NCBI RefSeq assembly: GCF_000420745.1
Contig: NZ_ATVN01000007.1
Location: forward strand, 100,619 to 164,618
Direction of reading: 5' to 3'
Length of the DNA stretch: 64,000 nt
From: Pseudorhodobacter ferrugineus DSM 5888
Lineage (GTDB): Bacteria > Pseudomonadota > Alphaproteobacteria > Rhodobacterales > Rhodobacteraceae
Shown: piece after piece, positions 18,708 to 28,740 of the stretch
Layout: each line of letters opens with the position of its first letter
Numbering within the stretch: position 1 is the stretch's first letter
The notes under the pieces: generated by a model
What the model was told of the DNA's origin: nothing
Database searches by the model: none
Seen by the model: the letters and a program-made list of their open reading frames with translations, nothing else
Made by a program: the position numbers and the translations under genes

Positions 18708-20840
18708 CTACTGATCGGGCACAGGGCCGCCACGATCGGGCGGGTTCGCCAGTTTTTGCAATTCAAACGCTGGGTTTGTTGGCCTCGCAGGGCCCGTCCA
18801 TAACCTGTTTTGTGTCTTGGTCTTTGCCACCTTAAAACCGCCTGCCGCTTTCGGCCACAACGCCAAAGCACCGGTGCCACGCAACACGACCTCGTCAATT
18901 ATCATGCACTGGGCAGGCCCTTGCGCGGCAAGCTTTGCCCCCACCACCACCAAATCCGCAATTTTGCAGGCTTCGGCCAGTTGCCCCTCGGCCGCTTTGC
19001 CTTTGATTTGCACAATGCGCCATCCCCCCGACTGAAACTGCCGCTGCTCGGGCGGCCCGTCAAACCCTGTCCGTGTCGCGGCGATCTGCTGGTCGGCAAG
19101 GTCGCCATCATTTTCCAACCATTGCTTGGCGATAAACCCCGCCCCTTTGGGTGCCGACAGCGCTCGCCCGTCGGCGCTTTCAACCCCAACCAGCTTGCCG
19201 TCACTGCTGATCAGAATCGCTGGCCGCTCGGACATCCCCCACAGCGCAAAGGCCACCACGACCGGCACCAAACCTGCAAAACGCCCATAACCTTGCCACA
19301 AAATAACCCAAAGCGCCCCCAGCGCCATAATGGGCAGCACAAACGGCGCAGGCGTTGGCACCGCGCGCACGGCCCCGTCCCACCCTGCCACAGTGCCGGC
19401 CACCCCTAAAATCCATGCCGTCCCCTTGCCCATGACCCAAAGTGCCGGACCTTCCAGCCCCAAAGGCGCCAACACCCCCGCCAAAACCGCAGCAGGCATC
19501 ACCGCAACCCCCATCACGGGCACCGCCAAGACATTGGCAATCAAACCATATCCCGCAACGCGGTTGAAATGCGCGGCCGCAATCGGCGCCGTCGCAAACC
19601 CCGCCAAAAGCGATGTAAACACCACCGTAAACACGGGCATCACCCACGCCGGTATACGCCCATGCGGCACGCGGTCCCGCAGCGCGCCGTACCCCGCAAT
19701 CAGCGCCACGGTGGCCGCAAATGACATCTGAAACCCCGGTTCCAACAAGGTTTCGGGCTGTGCCAGCAGCAAAACGCAAGCCGCCAACGCCACCGACCGC
19801 ATCGACAAGGCACGGCGGTCAAACAGCACCGCCCCCAGTATAACCGCAACCATCACAAACGCCCGCTCGGTCGCCACATTCCCGCCCGACAGCGCCAGAT
19901 ACACCGCCCCCGCCGCCAAGGCGCAAACCGCCGCCAGCTTTTTCGAATTCACCCGCAGCGCCAAAACCGGCACCAAGGCCAGGCCATAGCGCATCGTGGC
20001 AAAGATAAATCCCGTCAGCAGCGCCATATGCAGCCCCGAAATTGCCAACAAATGCGCAAGGTTTGACGCGCGCAAATTGTCTTGCGCCGCACGGCTTATG
20101 CCCGCCCGATCACCTGTGACCAAAGCCGCCGCAAAGGCCCCGGGGTCGCCTGCAACCTGCGCTTCTACCCCTGCCCGTATCTGCGCGCGCACACGGTTAA
20201 TCCATTGCGCATTTGCCGCCGCAGGTGCCAGCAACAAAACAGGCACCCGCGTATATCCAACGGCGCCGAGCTGATCAAAAAACGCCATTCGCCGAAAATC
20301 AAACCCGCCCGGTTCCACAGGGCCATCGGGGGCGGACAGATGGGCGGTTGTCACCACCACCTGCCCTGGTGCGATGTCAAAATACCCCTGTGTTCCATGC
20401 AGCGACACACGCACCCGCGCAGGCGTTCTGGCAGGCGACACCCCCGACAACACCACATTGTCCAGCGTCACCCGCAGCATATCGGATTGCGAGCGATCAA
20501 TCATCACCACCCGCCCTTCAACCGGCCCGTAATAGCGAAACGACAACACAGGGGCCGCAACCAGATGCGCCCGCGCCCCCGCGGCCAGAAGCCCTAAAAC
20601 AACGCAGGCCACAGCAATCACCAGCGGGTGCAACCGCTCCGGCCCAAAGCGGTACAGCAACGCGGCCAAGGCCAGCACCGCCACCATCACAGCATAAAAC
20701 CAACCCTCCGGCTCCTCCGGCAGGTCAAACCACAGCGCCACGCCAACCGCAATCAGCACAGGCACCCAAGCAAACAGCCCGCCCCGCGCGGGCCCCAGCG
20801 CAATAAACGGCCTCTGGAACAGCGCCTGCACCCTGCCCAC
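18708..20840 (-). CDS. comEC: ComEC/Rec2-family DNA-uptake channel protein
   Basis: A 710-residue polytopic membrane protein of the competence family. An N-terminal DUF4131-like region with four hydrophobic segments and an OB-like loop (about 90-190) is followed by the Competence domain with ASNLAHLLAISGLHMALLTG at about residue 260. The C-terminal 150 residues are soluble, but I see no HxHxDH metal motif, so a functional metallo-beta-lactamase domain appears absent. The start is GTG. It could carry single-stranded DNA across the inner membrane; other competence genes are not in this window. It is divergent from gltX and converges on lexA. Confidence 0.9.
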   Translation of the reverse strand: MGRVQALFQRPFIALGPARGGLFAWVPVLIAVGVALWFDLPEEPEGWFYAVMVAVLALAALLYRFGPERLHPLVIAVACVVLGLLAAGARAHLVAAPVLSFRYYGPVEGRVVMIDRSQSDMLRVTLDNVVLSGVSPARTPARVRVSLHGTQGYFDIAPGQVVVTTAHLSAPDGPVEPGGFDFRRMAFFDQLGAVGYTRVPVLLLAPAAANAQWINRVRAQIRAGVEAQVAGDPGAFAAALVTGDRAGISRAAQDNLRASNLAHLLAISGLHMALLTGFIFATMRYGLALVPVLALRVNSKKLAAVCALAAGAVYLALSGGNVATERAFVMVAVILGAVLFDRRALSMRSVALAACVLLLAQPETLLEPGFQMSFAATVALIAGYGALRDRVPHGRIPAWVMPVFTVVFTSLLAGFATAPIAAAHFNRVAGYGLIANVLAVPVMGVAVMPAAVLAGVLAPLGLEGPALWVMGKGTAWILGVAGTVAGWDGAVRAVPTPAPFVLPIMALGALWVILWQGYGRFAGLVPVVVAFALWGMSERPAILISSDGKLVGVESADGRALSAPKGAGFIAKQWLENDGDLADQQIAATRTGFDGPPEQRQFQSGGWRIVQIKGKAAEGQLAEACKIADLVVVGAKLAAQGPAQCMIIDEVVLRGTGALALWPKAAGGFKVAKTKTQNRLWTGPARPTNPAFELQKLANPPDRGGPVPDQ

Positions 20841-20917
20841 CTTGTCACTCCTTGCGTGATTGCCTAGACACAGGCGCGACCCTACCGCACTCTTGGTTTC
20901 TGAAAGGTTAATTCCTC

Positions 20918-22324
20918 ATGCCCACGGACCGCCCCGTCATCACCCGTATCGCGCCCTCGCCCACGGGCTATATGCACATCGGAACGGCCAGAACCGCCTT
21001 GTTCAACTGGCTGTTTGCCCGTGGTCACGGCGGCAAATTCCTGTTGCGGATCGAGGACACCGACCGTGAACGGTCCACCCCCGAGGCCACTGCCGCGATC
21101 ATCAAGGGCATGACATGGCTGGGTCTGGATTGGGACGGCGAGGCTGTCAGCCAGTTTGACCAAAAAGACCGCCATGCCGAGGTCGCCCATGAAATGCTGG
21201 CCCGTGGTGCCGCCTATAAGTGCTTTGCCAGCCAAGAAGAAATCGAGGCCTTCCGTCAAGCCGCGACCGAGGAAAAACGCTCCACCCTCTACCGCAGTCC
21301 GTGGCGCGATGCCGACCCCGCGACCTACCCCGACGCGCCCTATGTGATCCGCATGAAGGCCCCGCAAACCGGCGAAACGGTGATTGAAGATGCCGTTCAA
21401 GGCACCGTCACCTTCCGCAACGACCTGCTCGATGACATGATCGTGCTGCGCTCGGACGGCACGCCAACCTATATGCTGGCCGTGGTCGTTGATGACCATG
21501 ATATGGGCATCACCCATGTGATCCGCGGCGATGACCATCTTCAAAACGCCGCCCGTCAAACCATGGTCTATCAGGCGATGGGCTGGGACATTCCGGTTTG
21601 GGCCCATATCCCGCTGATTTTTGGTCCCGATGGCAAGAAACTGTCCAAACGCCACGGTGCCACTGGGGTCGAGGAATATCAGGTCATGGGCTACCCCGCC
21701 GCGGGCATGCGAAATTACCTGACGCGGCTGGGTTGGGCCCATGGTGATGACGAATTCTTTACGACTCAGCAGGCAAAAGAGTGGTTCAATCTTGAAGGAA
21801 TCGGTCGCGCCCCTGCGCGGCTTGATTTCAAAAAACTGGAAAACCTATGTGGTCAGCATATCGCCGCCAGTGACGATGCTGCACTGCTGCATGAATTAGA
21901 GGCATATTTGGCCGCCGCAGGCGCAACACCACTAACTGCCCCCCAACGTGACAGGATGTCACGCGCCATGTACTGCCTCAAAGATCGTGCAAAGAAATTC
22001 CCCGATCTTATTGAAAAAGCAGAATTTGCGCTGAATGCCCGCCCCGTTGAACCTGATGAGGCTTCGGCAAAATCACTAGACGCGGTATCCCGTGGTATAC
22101 TGAAAGAATTGACGCCGCGCCTGCAAAATGTTACGTGGACCAAAGAAATGCTGGAGCCTGTTTTGACCGAAGTGGCCGCGACCCACGGCATCGGTTTTGG
22201 AAAACTGGCAGCCCCTTTGCGCGCCGCCTTGGCTGGCCGCACGGCGACCCCCAGTGTGTATGATATGATGCTGGTTTTGGGTCAGACTGAGACGATCGCC
22301 CGACTGGAAGACGCGGCCGCGTAA
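20918..22324 (+). CDS. gltX: Glutamate--tRNA ligase
   Basis: Class I aminoacyl-tRNA synthetase charging tRNA-Glu. The 468 residues show the HIGH-type motif in [15 protein letters not shown] (residues 12-26) and the KMSKS-type motif KKLSKRHGA at about 240. The C-terminal anticodon-binding domain (about 330-468) reads [18 protein letters not shown]. Codon use is less C-biased than in neighbouring genes, as in other highly expressed genes of the window. Confidence 0.97.
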   Translation: MPTDRPVITRIAPSPTGYMHIGTARTALFNWLFARGHGGKFLLRIEDTDRERSTPEATAAIIKGMTWLGLDWDGEAVSQFDQKDRHAEVAHEMLARGAAYKCFASQEEIEAFRQAATEEKRSTLYRSPWRDADPATYPDAPYVIRMKAPQTGETVIEDAVQGTVTFRNDLLDDMIVLRSDGTPTYMLAVVVDDHDMGITHVIRGDDHLQNAARQTMVYQAMGWDIPVWAHIPLIFGPDGKKLSKRHGATGVEEYQVMGYPAAGMRNYLTRLGWAHGDDEFFTTQQAKEWFNLEGIGRAPARLDFKKLENLCGQHIAASDDAALLHELEAYLAAAGATPLTAPQRDRMSRAMYCLKDRAKKFPDLIEKAEFALNARPVEPDEASAKSLDAVSRGILKELTPRLQNVTWTKEMLEPVLTEVAATHGIGFGKLAAPLRAALAGRTATPSVYDMMLVLGQTETIARLEDAAA

Positions 22325-22422
22325 TTTTTGGCCCTCTCCTGTCGGGACCCGACCCCGCAAGGGATTACATAGTCAAGGCCCACGCATCCAGCGGCGGGTC
22401 TCAACCGCAAGAGGGATGAATC

Positions 22423-23718
22423 ATGCCAAAATCGACCGGAACGGCTCAGCTTAAAGTTGGCGACAAAACGATCGACCTACCGATCTACAGCCCGACCCTT
22501 GGGCCGGATGTCGTTGATATCGGCAAGCTTTATGCCCAGTCCGACATGTTCACCTATGATCCCGGCTTTACCTCAACCGCAGCTTGCGAAAGTGCCATCA
22601 CCTATATCGACGGTGACAAGGGCGAACTTTTGCACCGTGGCTACCCGATTGACCAGCTGGCGCAGGACTCGCATTTCCTTGAAGTGTGTTACCTCTTGCT
22701 GTTCGGCGAGCTGCCAAACAAGGCCGAGATGATCGACTTTGAACAGCGCGTCACCAATCATACGATGGTGCATGAACAGATGCACAACTTCTTCCGCGGG
22801 TTCCGCCGTGACAGCCACCCAATGGCTACAATGGTGGGTGTGGTCGGTGCGATGTCGGCGTTTTACCATGACAGCCTTGACATCAACGACCCGTGGCAGC
22901 GTGAAGTCGCCGCCATCCGCATGATCGCCAAGCTGCCGACGATTGCGGCGATGGCCTATAAATACTCGGTTGGTCAGCCCTTTGTTTATCCAAAGAATTC
23001 ATTGGATTACGCGTCGAACTTCTTGCACATGTGCTTTGCCGTTCCCTGTGAGGAATATCAGGTGAACCCGATCCTGTCCAAGGCGATGGACCGGATCATG
23101 ATGCTGCATGCCGACCACGAACAAAACGCCTCCACCTCGACCGTGCGACTGGCTGGCTCTTCGGGCGCGAACCCCTTTGCTTGTATCGCCGCTGGCATCG
23201 CCTGCCTTTGGGGCCCTGCCCATGGCGGCGCCAATCAGGCTTGTCTTGAAATGCTGCGCGAAATTGGCACTGTCGACCGTATCCCCGAATACATCGCCCG
23301 CGCCAAGGACAAGGATGACCCCTTCCGCCTGATGGGCTTTGGCCACCGCGTCTATAAAAACTTTGACCCGCGCGCGACCGTGATGAAGGAAAGTGCCGAC
23401 GAAGTGTTGGAGTTGATGGGCATCCACAACAATCCAACCCTGCAAGTCGCCAAAGAATTGGAACGCATCGCTTTGGAGGATGATTATTTCATCTCGAAAA
23501 AGCTCTATCCAAACGTCGATTTCTATTCCGGCATCATTTTGGATGCGATGGGCTTCCCGACCTCGATGTTCACGCCAATCTTTGCCTTGTCGCGCACGGT
23601 GGGCTGGATCTCGCAGTGGCGCGAAATGATCGGCGACCCGACCCAGAAAATCGGCCGCCCGCGCCAGCTTTATATCGGCGAGGCCCATCGCGACTATGTT
23701 CCGGTGGAAAAGCGCTGA
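22423..23718 (+). CDS. gltA: Citrate synthase
   Basis: Condenses acetyl-CoA and oxaloacetate to open the TCA cycle. The 431-residue type II (hexameric bacterial) form has [20 protein letters not shown] around the first catalytic His, [14 protein letters not shown] with the second His, and the final catalytic Asp in NVDFYSGI. A strong ribosome-binding site AGAGGG precedes the ATG and an intrinsic terminator follows the stop. No CceR-type box was seen in its 98-base upstream gap. Confidence 0.97.
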   Translation: MPKSTGTAQLKVGDKTIDLPIYSPTLGPDVVDIGKLYAQSDMFTYDPGFTSTAACESAITYIDGDKGELLHRGYPIDQLAQDSHFLEVCYLLLFGELPNKAEMIDFEQRVTNHTMVHEQMHNFFRGFRRDSHPMATMVGVVGAMSAFYHDSLDINDPWQREVAAIRMIAKLPTIAAMAYKYSVGQPFVYPKNSLDYASNFLHMCFAVPCEEYQVNPILSKAMDRIMMLHADHEQNASTSTVRLAGSSGANPFACIAAGIACLWGPAHGGANQACLEMLREIGTVDRIPEYIARAKDKDDPFRLMGFGHRVYKNFDPRATVMKESADEVLELMGIHNNPTLQVAKELERIALEDDYFISKKLYPNVDFYSGIILDAMGFPTSMFTPIFALSRTVGWISQWREMIGDPTQKIGRPRQLYIGEAHRDYVPVEKR

Positions 23719-23726
23719 TCCGAAAC

Positions 23727-23759
23727 AAAAACGGCGGCCCTTGGGGCCGCCGTTTTTTT
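23727..23759 (+). terminator. Intrinsic terminator of gltA
   Basis: A 9-bp GC stem ACGGCGGCC/GGCCGCCGT with a 5-nt loop is extended by A/T pairs and ends in T7 on the plus strand. The run of A at its left end would also serve transcripts arriving from the amidase gene on the minus strand. Confidence 0.93.
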
Positions 23760-24627
23760 ATGTCCCGTCCATTCCGTTCAGCGCCGAATACAGCGCGGGC
23801 CTGCGGTCCCGGAAAATGCCCCAGGTGCGGCGCAACTCTGCCACAGCGTCCATATCGACAGTGGCCAAAACAACCTCCTCCGCATCCCTCCCCGCTTTGG
23901 CCAACAGTTGCCCTGTGTGGTCAGAGATAAACGACGACCCATAAAACGTCACATCCCGCCCCTCGGGGGCCACCTCGCGGCCAATCCGGTTTGATGCCAG
24001 CACCGGCACAATATTCGCCGCCGCATGCCCCCGCATGACCATTTCCCAATGGGGCTGGCTGTCGTAATCGGGGTTTGGTGGCTCGGACCCGATGGCCGTT
24101 GGGTACAGCAACATCTCCGCCCCTTGCAGCACCATCGACCGCGCCGCCTCGGCAAACCATTGGTCCCAGCAAATCTCCACGCCAATCCGCCCGAACGCCG
24201 TGTCCCAAACCCGAAATCCTGTGTCACCAGGGCTGAAATAATACTTCTCCTCATACCCCGGCCCCTGCGGAATATGGCTTTTGCGGTAATTCCCCAGCAC
24301 CCGCCCATCGGCATCAATCATCGCCACGGAATTAAAATACGCCTGACCCGCCGCCTCAAAATACGACAGCGGCAAAACCACGCCCAATTCGCGCGCCAAA
24401 TCGGCAAAACGGGCAATCAGCGGATGCCCCTGCATCGGCAGCGCCAGTTTGAAATATTCGGGCCGCTGCGTGATGCAAAAATAAGGCGTCGCAAACAGTT
24501 CTTGGATCAAGATCACCTGCGCCCCTTGCCCCGCCGCGTCGCGCACCAAGGCTTCGGCCTTGTCGGCATTCGCGGGCAAATCCCAGCTACAGGCAAATTG
24601 AGTGGCGGCAAGGGTCGCATTGCGCAT
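23758..24627 (-). CDS. aguB: N-carbamoylputrescine amidase
   Basis: A nitrilase-superfamily enzyme that hydrolyses N-carbamoylputrescine to putrescine, CO2 and ammonia in the arginine-agmatine route. The 289 residues have the Glu-Lys-Cys triad: Glu43 in IQELFATPYF, Lys116 in GNYRKSHIP and Cys153 in GVEICWDQWF, and the long EEKYYFSPGDTGF segment typical of AguB. The start MRNATLAATQ follows AGGAAG. With ornithine decarboxylase 4 kb away, the genome seems to have two routes to putrescine. AguA is not in the window. Confidence 0.92.
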   Translation of the reverse strand: MRNATLAATQFACSWDLPANADKAEALVRDAAGQGAQVILIQELFATPYFCITQRPEYFKLALPMQGHPLIARFADLARELGVVLPLSYFEAAGQAYFNSVAMIDADGRVLGNYRKSHIPQGPGYEEKYYFSPGDTGFRVWDTAFGRIGVEICWDQWFAEAARSMVLQGAEMLLYPTAIGSEPPNPDYDSQPHWEMVMRGHAAANIVPVLASNRIGREVAPEGRDVTFYGSSFISDHTGQLLAKAGRDAEEVVLATVDMDAVAELRRTWGIFRDRRPALYSALNGMDGT

Positions 24628-24748
24628 CGGCGTCTTCCTCATTGGCTCGCCCCATCTTGGCGCAAATCCGGTCCCAAGAACAAGGCCACTCGACATCGCA
24701 ATGAACATCCCCCTAACCTGCGGTACAAGCCAACCACAGGAGCGCGCA

Positions 24749-25231
24749 TTGCCCCCATTTTATCCGCAGGGCCCTCAGGACATACCGACCCGCGACCATT
24801 TGCTGTCCATGTCGGGGCTAGAGTTTATGCAAGCCGCGCTCAATGGCACCCAACCGCATGGCGCGCTGGTCGGTTTGATGAACGGACGGTTGGCCCACGT
24901 CGAACTGGGCCGCGTTGTCTTTCACGCCACGCCGCAGTTTCCCCACACCAATCCGGTCGGCACGGTGCATGGCGGCTGGTACGGTGCCATGCTTGACAGT
25001 GCTTTGGGCTGTGCCGTGATGACCACCGTGCCAAAGGGAAAGTGGTATACAACCTTGGAATATAAGGTAAATCTGACCCGCGCCTTGCCACTTGATGTCG
25101 ATGTTGTCGTCGAAGGCATCGTCGATCATGCAGGCCGGACAACCGCCACCGCGCAAGCCACGATCAAGGGCAAATCAGATGGCAAACTTTACGCCACAGG
25201 CAGCACCACCTGCATTATATTGGCCGGTTAG
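24749..25231 (+). CDS. PaaI-type hotdog-fold thioesterase
   Basis: A 160-residue acyl-CoA thioesterase-like protein: LSMSGLEFMQAALNG, HTNPVGTVHGGWYGAMLDSA (the hotdog HGG active-site region) and WYTTLEYKVNLTRALP are family segments. I chose the TTG at 24749 because AGGAG sits six bases before it; an ATG at 24701 has no such site and would add 16 residues. The substrate is unknown; PaaI-like enzymes hydrolyse aryl- or acyl-CoA esters. Divergent from aguB. Confidence 0.85.
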   Translation: MPPFYPQGPQDIPTRDHLLSMSGLEFMQAALNGTQPHGALVGLMNGRLAHVELGRVVFHATPQFPHTNPVGTVHGGWYGAMLDSALGCAVMTTVPKGKWYTTLEYKVNLTRALPLDVDVVVEGIVDHAGRTTATAQATIKGKSDGKLYATGSTTCIILAG

Positions 25232-25292
25232 CCCCAACACATACCGGCCACAACGTCCCTGCGGCACGCCCTAAACCGAAACGCGCGCCACC

Positions 25293-26408
25293 TTAGGGCT
25301 GGCGCAAATGCCCCGGCGCAATTTTGGGCCCAAGCTCCCATCGCGACCGCCCCGCAAGCACGCTTGGGTGAAAATGTTCCGACGGGTCGCGCCCCACATG
25401 CCGCCGTTTGCGCAGCAAAAACACCGCGCCAAAGCCCCGCCACGTGCCAACCATCGGCGCTTTGGCGTCACAAGGAAACCGCTCTCGCCATCCCTTCGGC
25501 AAAACCGTCTCACAGGCCTCCATCCGTTCCAGCATCCACACAAGCGGAATATTCGACAAAGGCCGCGCCTTTTGGAAACTGCCAATCTGTCCGCCGATAT
25601 CGGCATGCGCGCCCCTGAACCAAACCTGTTCGACATTCCCTGCCCAATTCGGCGGGCAGGTCCACAGCACAGGGTCAAACACCACCCGCGTCTCATTCAG
25701 CGCCAAGGCGTGAAACCCGTGCTTGATCGAATGGCCAAGCGCATGGTTGTGAAAGGCGTGTTCATGTTCCGTCAGCATCCACAAAAACGGCAAACGCATC
25801 CCCAGCGCCTTGACCGTATCCCAAACGCCGACCATTTCGATCGGCACGCTGTCATGGCAAAATTCCCGCGCAAACGCCTGTGCGGCATGGCTTTGCGGGT
25901 CCAGTTGATAATGCCGATACGCCAGCTGCACATTGCGTTCCGTGGCACAATCGCGCTTGAGCAGCCCGACTTGGTCAATAGCACCCGCAAGCGACCGCAC
26001 AGCATAGGCCCCGCGCGAATAGCCCAACAGGAAAATCCGGTCCCCGACCTCGTAATGACTGGCCAAAAAGCCATAAGCCCGCCGGATTTGCCGGTTAATC
26101 CCGCGCCCTTGCGCCACATCGGCAAGCTGGCCCCAATCAACCCATTGCACACCGGGTTCATAATACAGCCTGCGCCGCGCGCTTGGCCCCGCCTCGGCCA
26201 GCAGCTTGAACACCAGCCCCGCGTTGCTTTCATAGCCCGCATCCAACGACGACATCGTCCCATCCAGAATGATGATGTGATCAACCGTTCCACGGGCCGC
26301 ATGGCTATCGGCCCCATGCCCTTCGGTCAAAACCGTAGGCGTAGGCCGCAGCCAAGAGCGAAGGCGGTTAAACAGTGACAGCTGCGGCCCCCTTTTCAGA
26401 AGCGTCAT
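25293..26408 (-). CDS. DUF2235-domain alpha/beta-hydrolase-like protein
   Basis: A 371-residue protein with a DUF2235 domain (Tle1-type phospholipase fold): HIIILDGTMSSLDAGYESNA, GYSRGAYAVRSLAGAI with the nucleophile-elbow serine in G-x-S-x-G, and WFRGAHADIGGQ carrying the expected Asp/His. In some bacteria such proteins are type VI effectors, but no VgrG, immunity or secretion gene is nearby and no signal peptide is evident. The assumed ATG overlaps the end of the upstream molybdenum-hydroxylase gene by 41 bases; the start is uncertain. Confidence 0.8.
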   Translation of the reverse strand: MTLLKRGPQLSLFNRLRSWLRPTPTVLTEGHGADSHAARGTVDHIIILDGTMSSLDAGYESNAGLVFKLLAEAGPSARRRLYYEPGVQWVDWGQLADVAQGRGINRQIRRAYGFLASHYEVGDRIFLLGYSRGAYAVRSLAGAIDQVGLLKRDCATERNVQLAYRHYQLDPQSHAAQAFAREFCHDSVPIEMVGVWDTVKALGMRLPFLWMLTEHEHAFHNHALGHSIKHGFHALALNETRVVFDPVLWTCPPNWAGNVEQVWFRGAHADIGGQIGSFQKARPLSNIPLVWMLERMEACETVLPKGWRERFPCDAKAPMVGTWRGFGAVFLLRKRRHVGRDPSEHFHPSVLAGRSRWELGPKIAPGHLRQP

Positions 26409-28668
26409 GCAGCCATGACCATACACGCAAAGGGGTAAACGGCATCTCAACGCGCATCACACCGCGCTGCGCCATCGCATCCGACACCGCGTTGGAAATG
26501 GCCCCCAGCGACCCGACAGTCCCCGCCTCGCCGCAGCCTTTCATCCCCAAAGGATTGGTCGTCGATGGCACAGGGGCAGTCACAAACTTGAACATCGGTA
26601 AATCTTGGGCACGCGGCATCGCATAGTCCATAAAACTTGCTGTGAGCAGTTGGCCCTGCGCGTCAAAGCCCGCGTTTTCCATCACGGCCTGCCCGAACCC
26701 TTGCGCAATCCCGCCATGCACTTGCCCTTCCACCAGCGCCTCGTTGATCATAGTGCCGAAATCATCCACCACGACATAGCGGTCAAGCCGCACATGCCCT
26801 GTCTCGGGGTCCACCTCCACCTCGGCCAAATGCGCCCCATTGGGAAAGCTGCCCGCCTGCAACGTAATAGTCTGGCTATGCGACAACAAATCCTCGCGCC
26901 CTGCCGCCCGCGCCCGATCTGCCGCCTCAATCAGCGTCAACCGCAGGTTCGACCCCGGCGCGCCAAAACGCCCGTCACTATAGGCAACACCGTCACCCAA
27001 CTCGGCTTGTAAAAACGCGGCAAAGGCGGGGATCATCGCCCCCACCACAGCACGGATCGCCGTACCTTGCACCGTCACCGACCGCGACCCACCCGTCCCG
27101 CCACCCGATGCAATCCGGTCGCTATCGCCTTGCACCACGCGGATCAGCCCCGCGTCAATGCCCGTCTGTTCGGCCAGCATGGTCGTGAACACGGTCTCAT
27201 GCCCTTGCCCGTTGCTTTGCGTGCCAACATACAGCGTGACCGTGCCGTCCCCTTCATAAACCACATGCGCAGTCTCTGTCGGGCTGCCCAGAATGCTCTC
27301 GATATAGGTCGCGATCCCCATGCCGCGGATCAGCCCTTTTTGGGCCGAACCCGCCTGCCGTGCGGCAAAGCCATCCACATTAGCTTCATACTGCAACCTA
27401 CTCAAAACATGATTGAAATCACCAACATCAATCGTCAAACCATTGACCATCTTATACGGAAAGGCCTGTATAAAATTCCGCGCGCGCAAGGTGAACGGAT
27501 CAACGCCCAACACCCGCGCAGCATTGTCCATCGCGCATTCAATGGTCATAATCGCCTCGGGCCGCCCTGCGCCGCGATAGGCATCTATCGGCGTGGTATG
27601 GGTATAAATCCCCTGCGCGGTCAGAACAGCGGTCTGAATGTCATAGCATCCCGTAAACACCTTGGAAAACAGCTCTGATTGAATCGCCTGCCCGAACTGC
27701 GAATTATAGGCCCCCATATTCGACACAACATCGGCGCGGTAGGCCGTTATCCGGTGGTCGGCATCAAACCCCAACTCCGTGCGCACCACCAAATCGCGGG
27801 CCCCATTGTCCGACAGCATACCTTCGGTCCGTTCCGACACCCAGCGCACGGGTTGGCCCAGCATCCGCGCCGCCGCCGCAAGGCAGGTGTATTCGGGATA
27901 GGTCATCGCCTTCATCCCAAACCCGCCACCAACATCGGGGTTGGTCACGCGCACATCTGCAGGGTCCAAATGCAACATGCGGGCCAGCTCGCCCTTTTGC
28001 ACCCAAACGCCTTGCCCGCTGAAACACAGATGCAGCCGCCCCGCGTCCCATTCGGCAAAGGCCACGCGCGGCTCCATCGCGTTCACAATCACGCGGTTAT
28101 GCACCACCTCAAAGGCCACCCGATGCGCCGATCCCGCCAGCGCCGCCTCAACCGCGCCCTGATCCCCCATCGCCCAATCATAGGCGCAGTTTTGTGGTGC
28201 CTCAGGGTGCACCATTGGGCCACCCATCGCCAAATCCAGCTTGGGGTCCAGATCTGAATAGTCCAACCCGATCACTTCGGCCGCATCCCGCGCCGCATCC
28301 AAGCTGTCGGCAACAATCATCGCAACGGGTTCGCCAACATAGCGCAACCTGCCCCGCGCCAGCACAGGCCGTTCGGGCATGGCACCCCGCGACCCGTCAT
28401 GATTGGCCACCGCCACACCCTTCATCCCCAGCGTAACACCTGCCGCCTCTAACCGCGCGGCTGTCAGCACCAATCGGACCCCGGGCATGGCCTCTGCCTC
28501 GGATACACCCAAATCGTCAATCACGGCATGGGCCACAGGTGAGCGTAAAAATATCGCAAAAAGCGCATTTTCAGGCGCAATATCATCGACATAGCGCGCA
28601 GTTCCGGTCAAAAACCTTACGTCTTCAACCCGTCCAACACCTTGCGCCTTGCCAAATTTCTGCATCAT
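26368..28668 (-). CDS. Xanthine dehydrogenase/CO dehydrogenase-family molybdopterin-binding large subunit
   Basis: A 766-residue molybdenum hydroxylase large subunit: N-terminal a/b-hammerhead (DVRFLTGTARYVDDI) and two Mo-cofactor-binding regions (VGGGFGMKAMTYPEY, TGCYDIQTAVLTAQGIYTHT, GQGHETVFTTMLAEQ, GMKGCGEAGTVGSLG). The active-site loop reads AYRGAGRPEA, the form II type, not the AYRCSFR loop with Cys of true CO dehydrogenases, so CO oxidation is unlikely. The small (2Fe-2S) and medium (FAD) subunits that normally accompany it are not adjacent. Substrate unknown. Cofactor genes moaC and moeA are in this window. Confidence 0.92.
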   Translation of the reverse strand: MMQKFGKAQGVGRVEDVRFLTGTARYVDDIAPENALFAIFLRSPVAHAVIDDLGVSEAEAMPGVRLVLTAARLEAAGVTLGMKGVAVANHDGSRGAMPERPVLARGRLRYVGEPVAMIVADSLDAARDAAEVIGLDYSDLDPKLDLAMGGPMVHPEAPQNCAYDWAMGDQGAVEAALAGSAHRVAFEVVHNRVIVNAMEPRVAFAEWDAGRLHLCFSGQGVWVQKGELARMLHLDPADVRVTNPDVGGGFGMKAMTYPEYTCLAAAARMLGQPVRWVSERTEGMLSDNGARDLVVRTELGFDADHRITAYRADVVSNMGAYNSQFGQAIQSELFSKVFTGCYDIQTAVLTAQGIYTHTTPIDAYRGAGRPEAIMTIECAMDNAARVLGVDPFTLRARNFIQAFPYKMVNGLTIDVGDFNHVLSRLQYEANVDGFAARQAGSAQKGLIRGMGIATYIESILGSPTETAHVVYEGDGTVTLYVGTQSNGQGHETVFTTMLAEQTGIDAGLIRVVQGDSDRIASGGGTGGSRSVTVQGTAIRAVVGAMIPAFAAFLQAELGDGVAYSDGRFGAPGSNLRLTLIEAADRARAAGREDLLSHSQTITLQAGSFPNGAHLAEVEVDPETGHVRLDRYVVVDDFGTMINEALVEGQVHGGIAQGFGQAVMENAGFDAQGQLLTASFMDYAMPRAQDLPMFKFVTAPVPSTTNPLGMKGCGEAGTVGSLGAISNAVSDAMAQRGVMRVEMPFTPLRVWSWLHDASEKGAAAVTV

Positions 28669-28740
28669 TCGCCCCCTGAAACCGCTTGGGCAAACACTAA
28701 CCCCAGCGTAGGGTTTGTCCAGCGGCAGGGCGCGTAATTA

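Noticed and set aside
25293..26408. Type VI secretion effector (Tle1-like)
   Set aside because: The fold fits, but no VgrG, PAAR, immunity or T6SS structural gene is nearby.
26368..28668. Aerobic carbon-monoxide dehydrogenase (coxL)
   Set aside because: The active-site loop is AYRGAGR, lacking the cysteine motif of form I CoxL, and coxM and coxS are absent.
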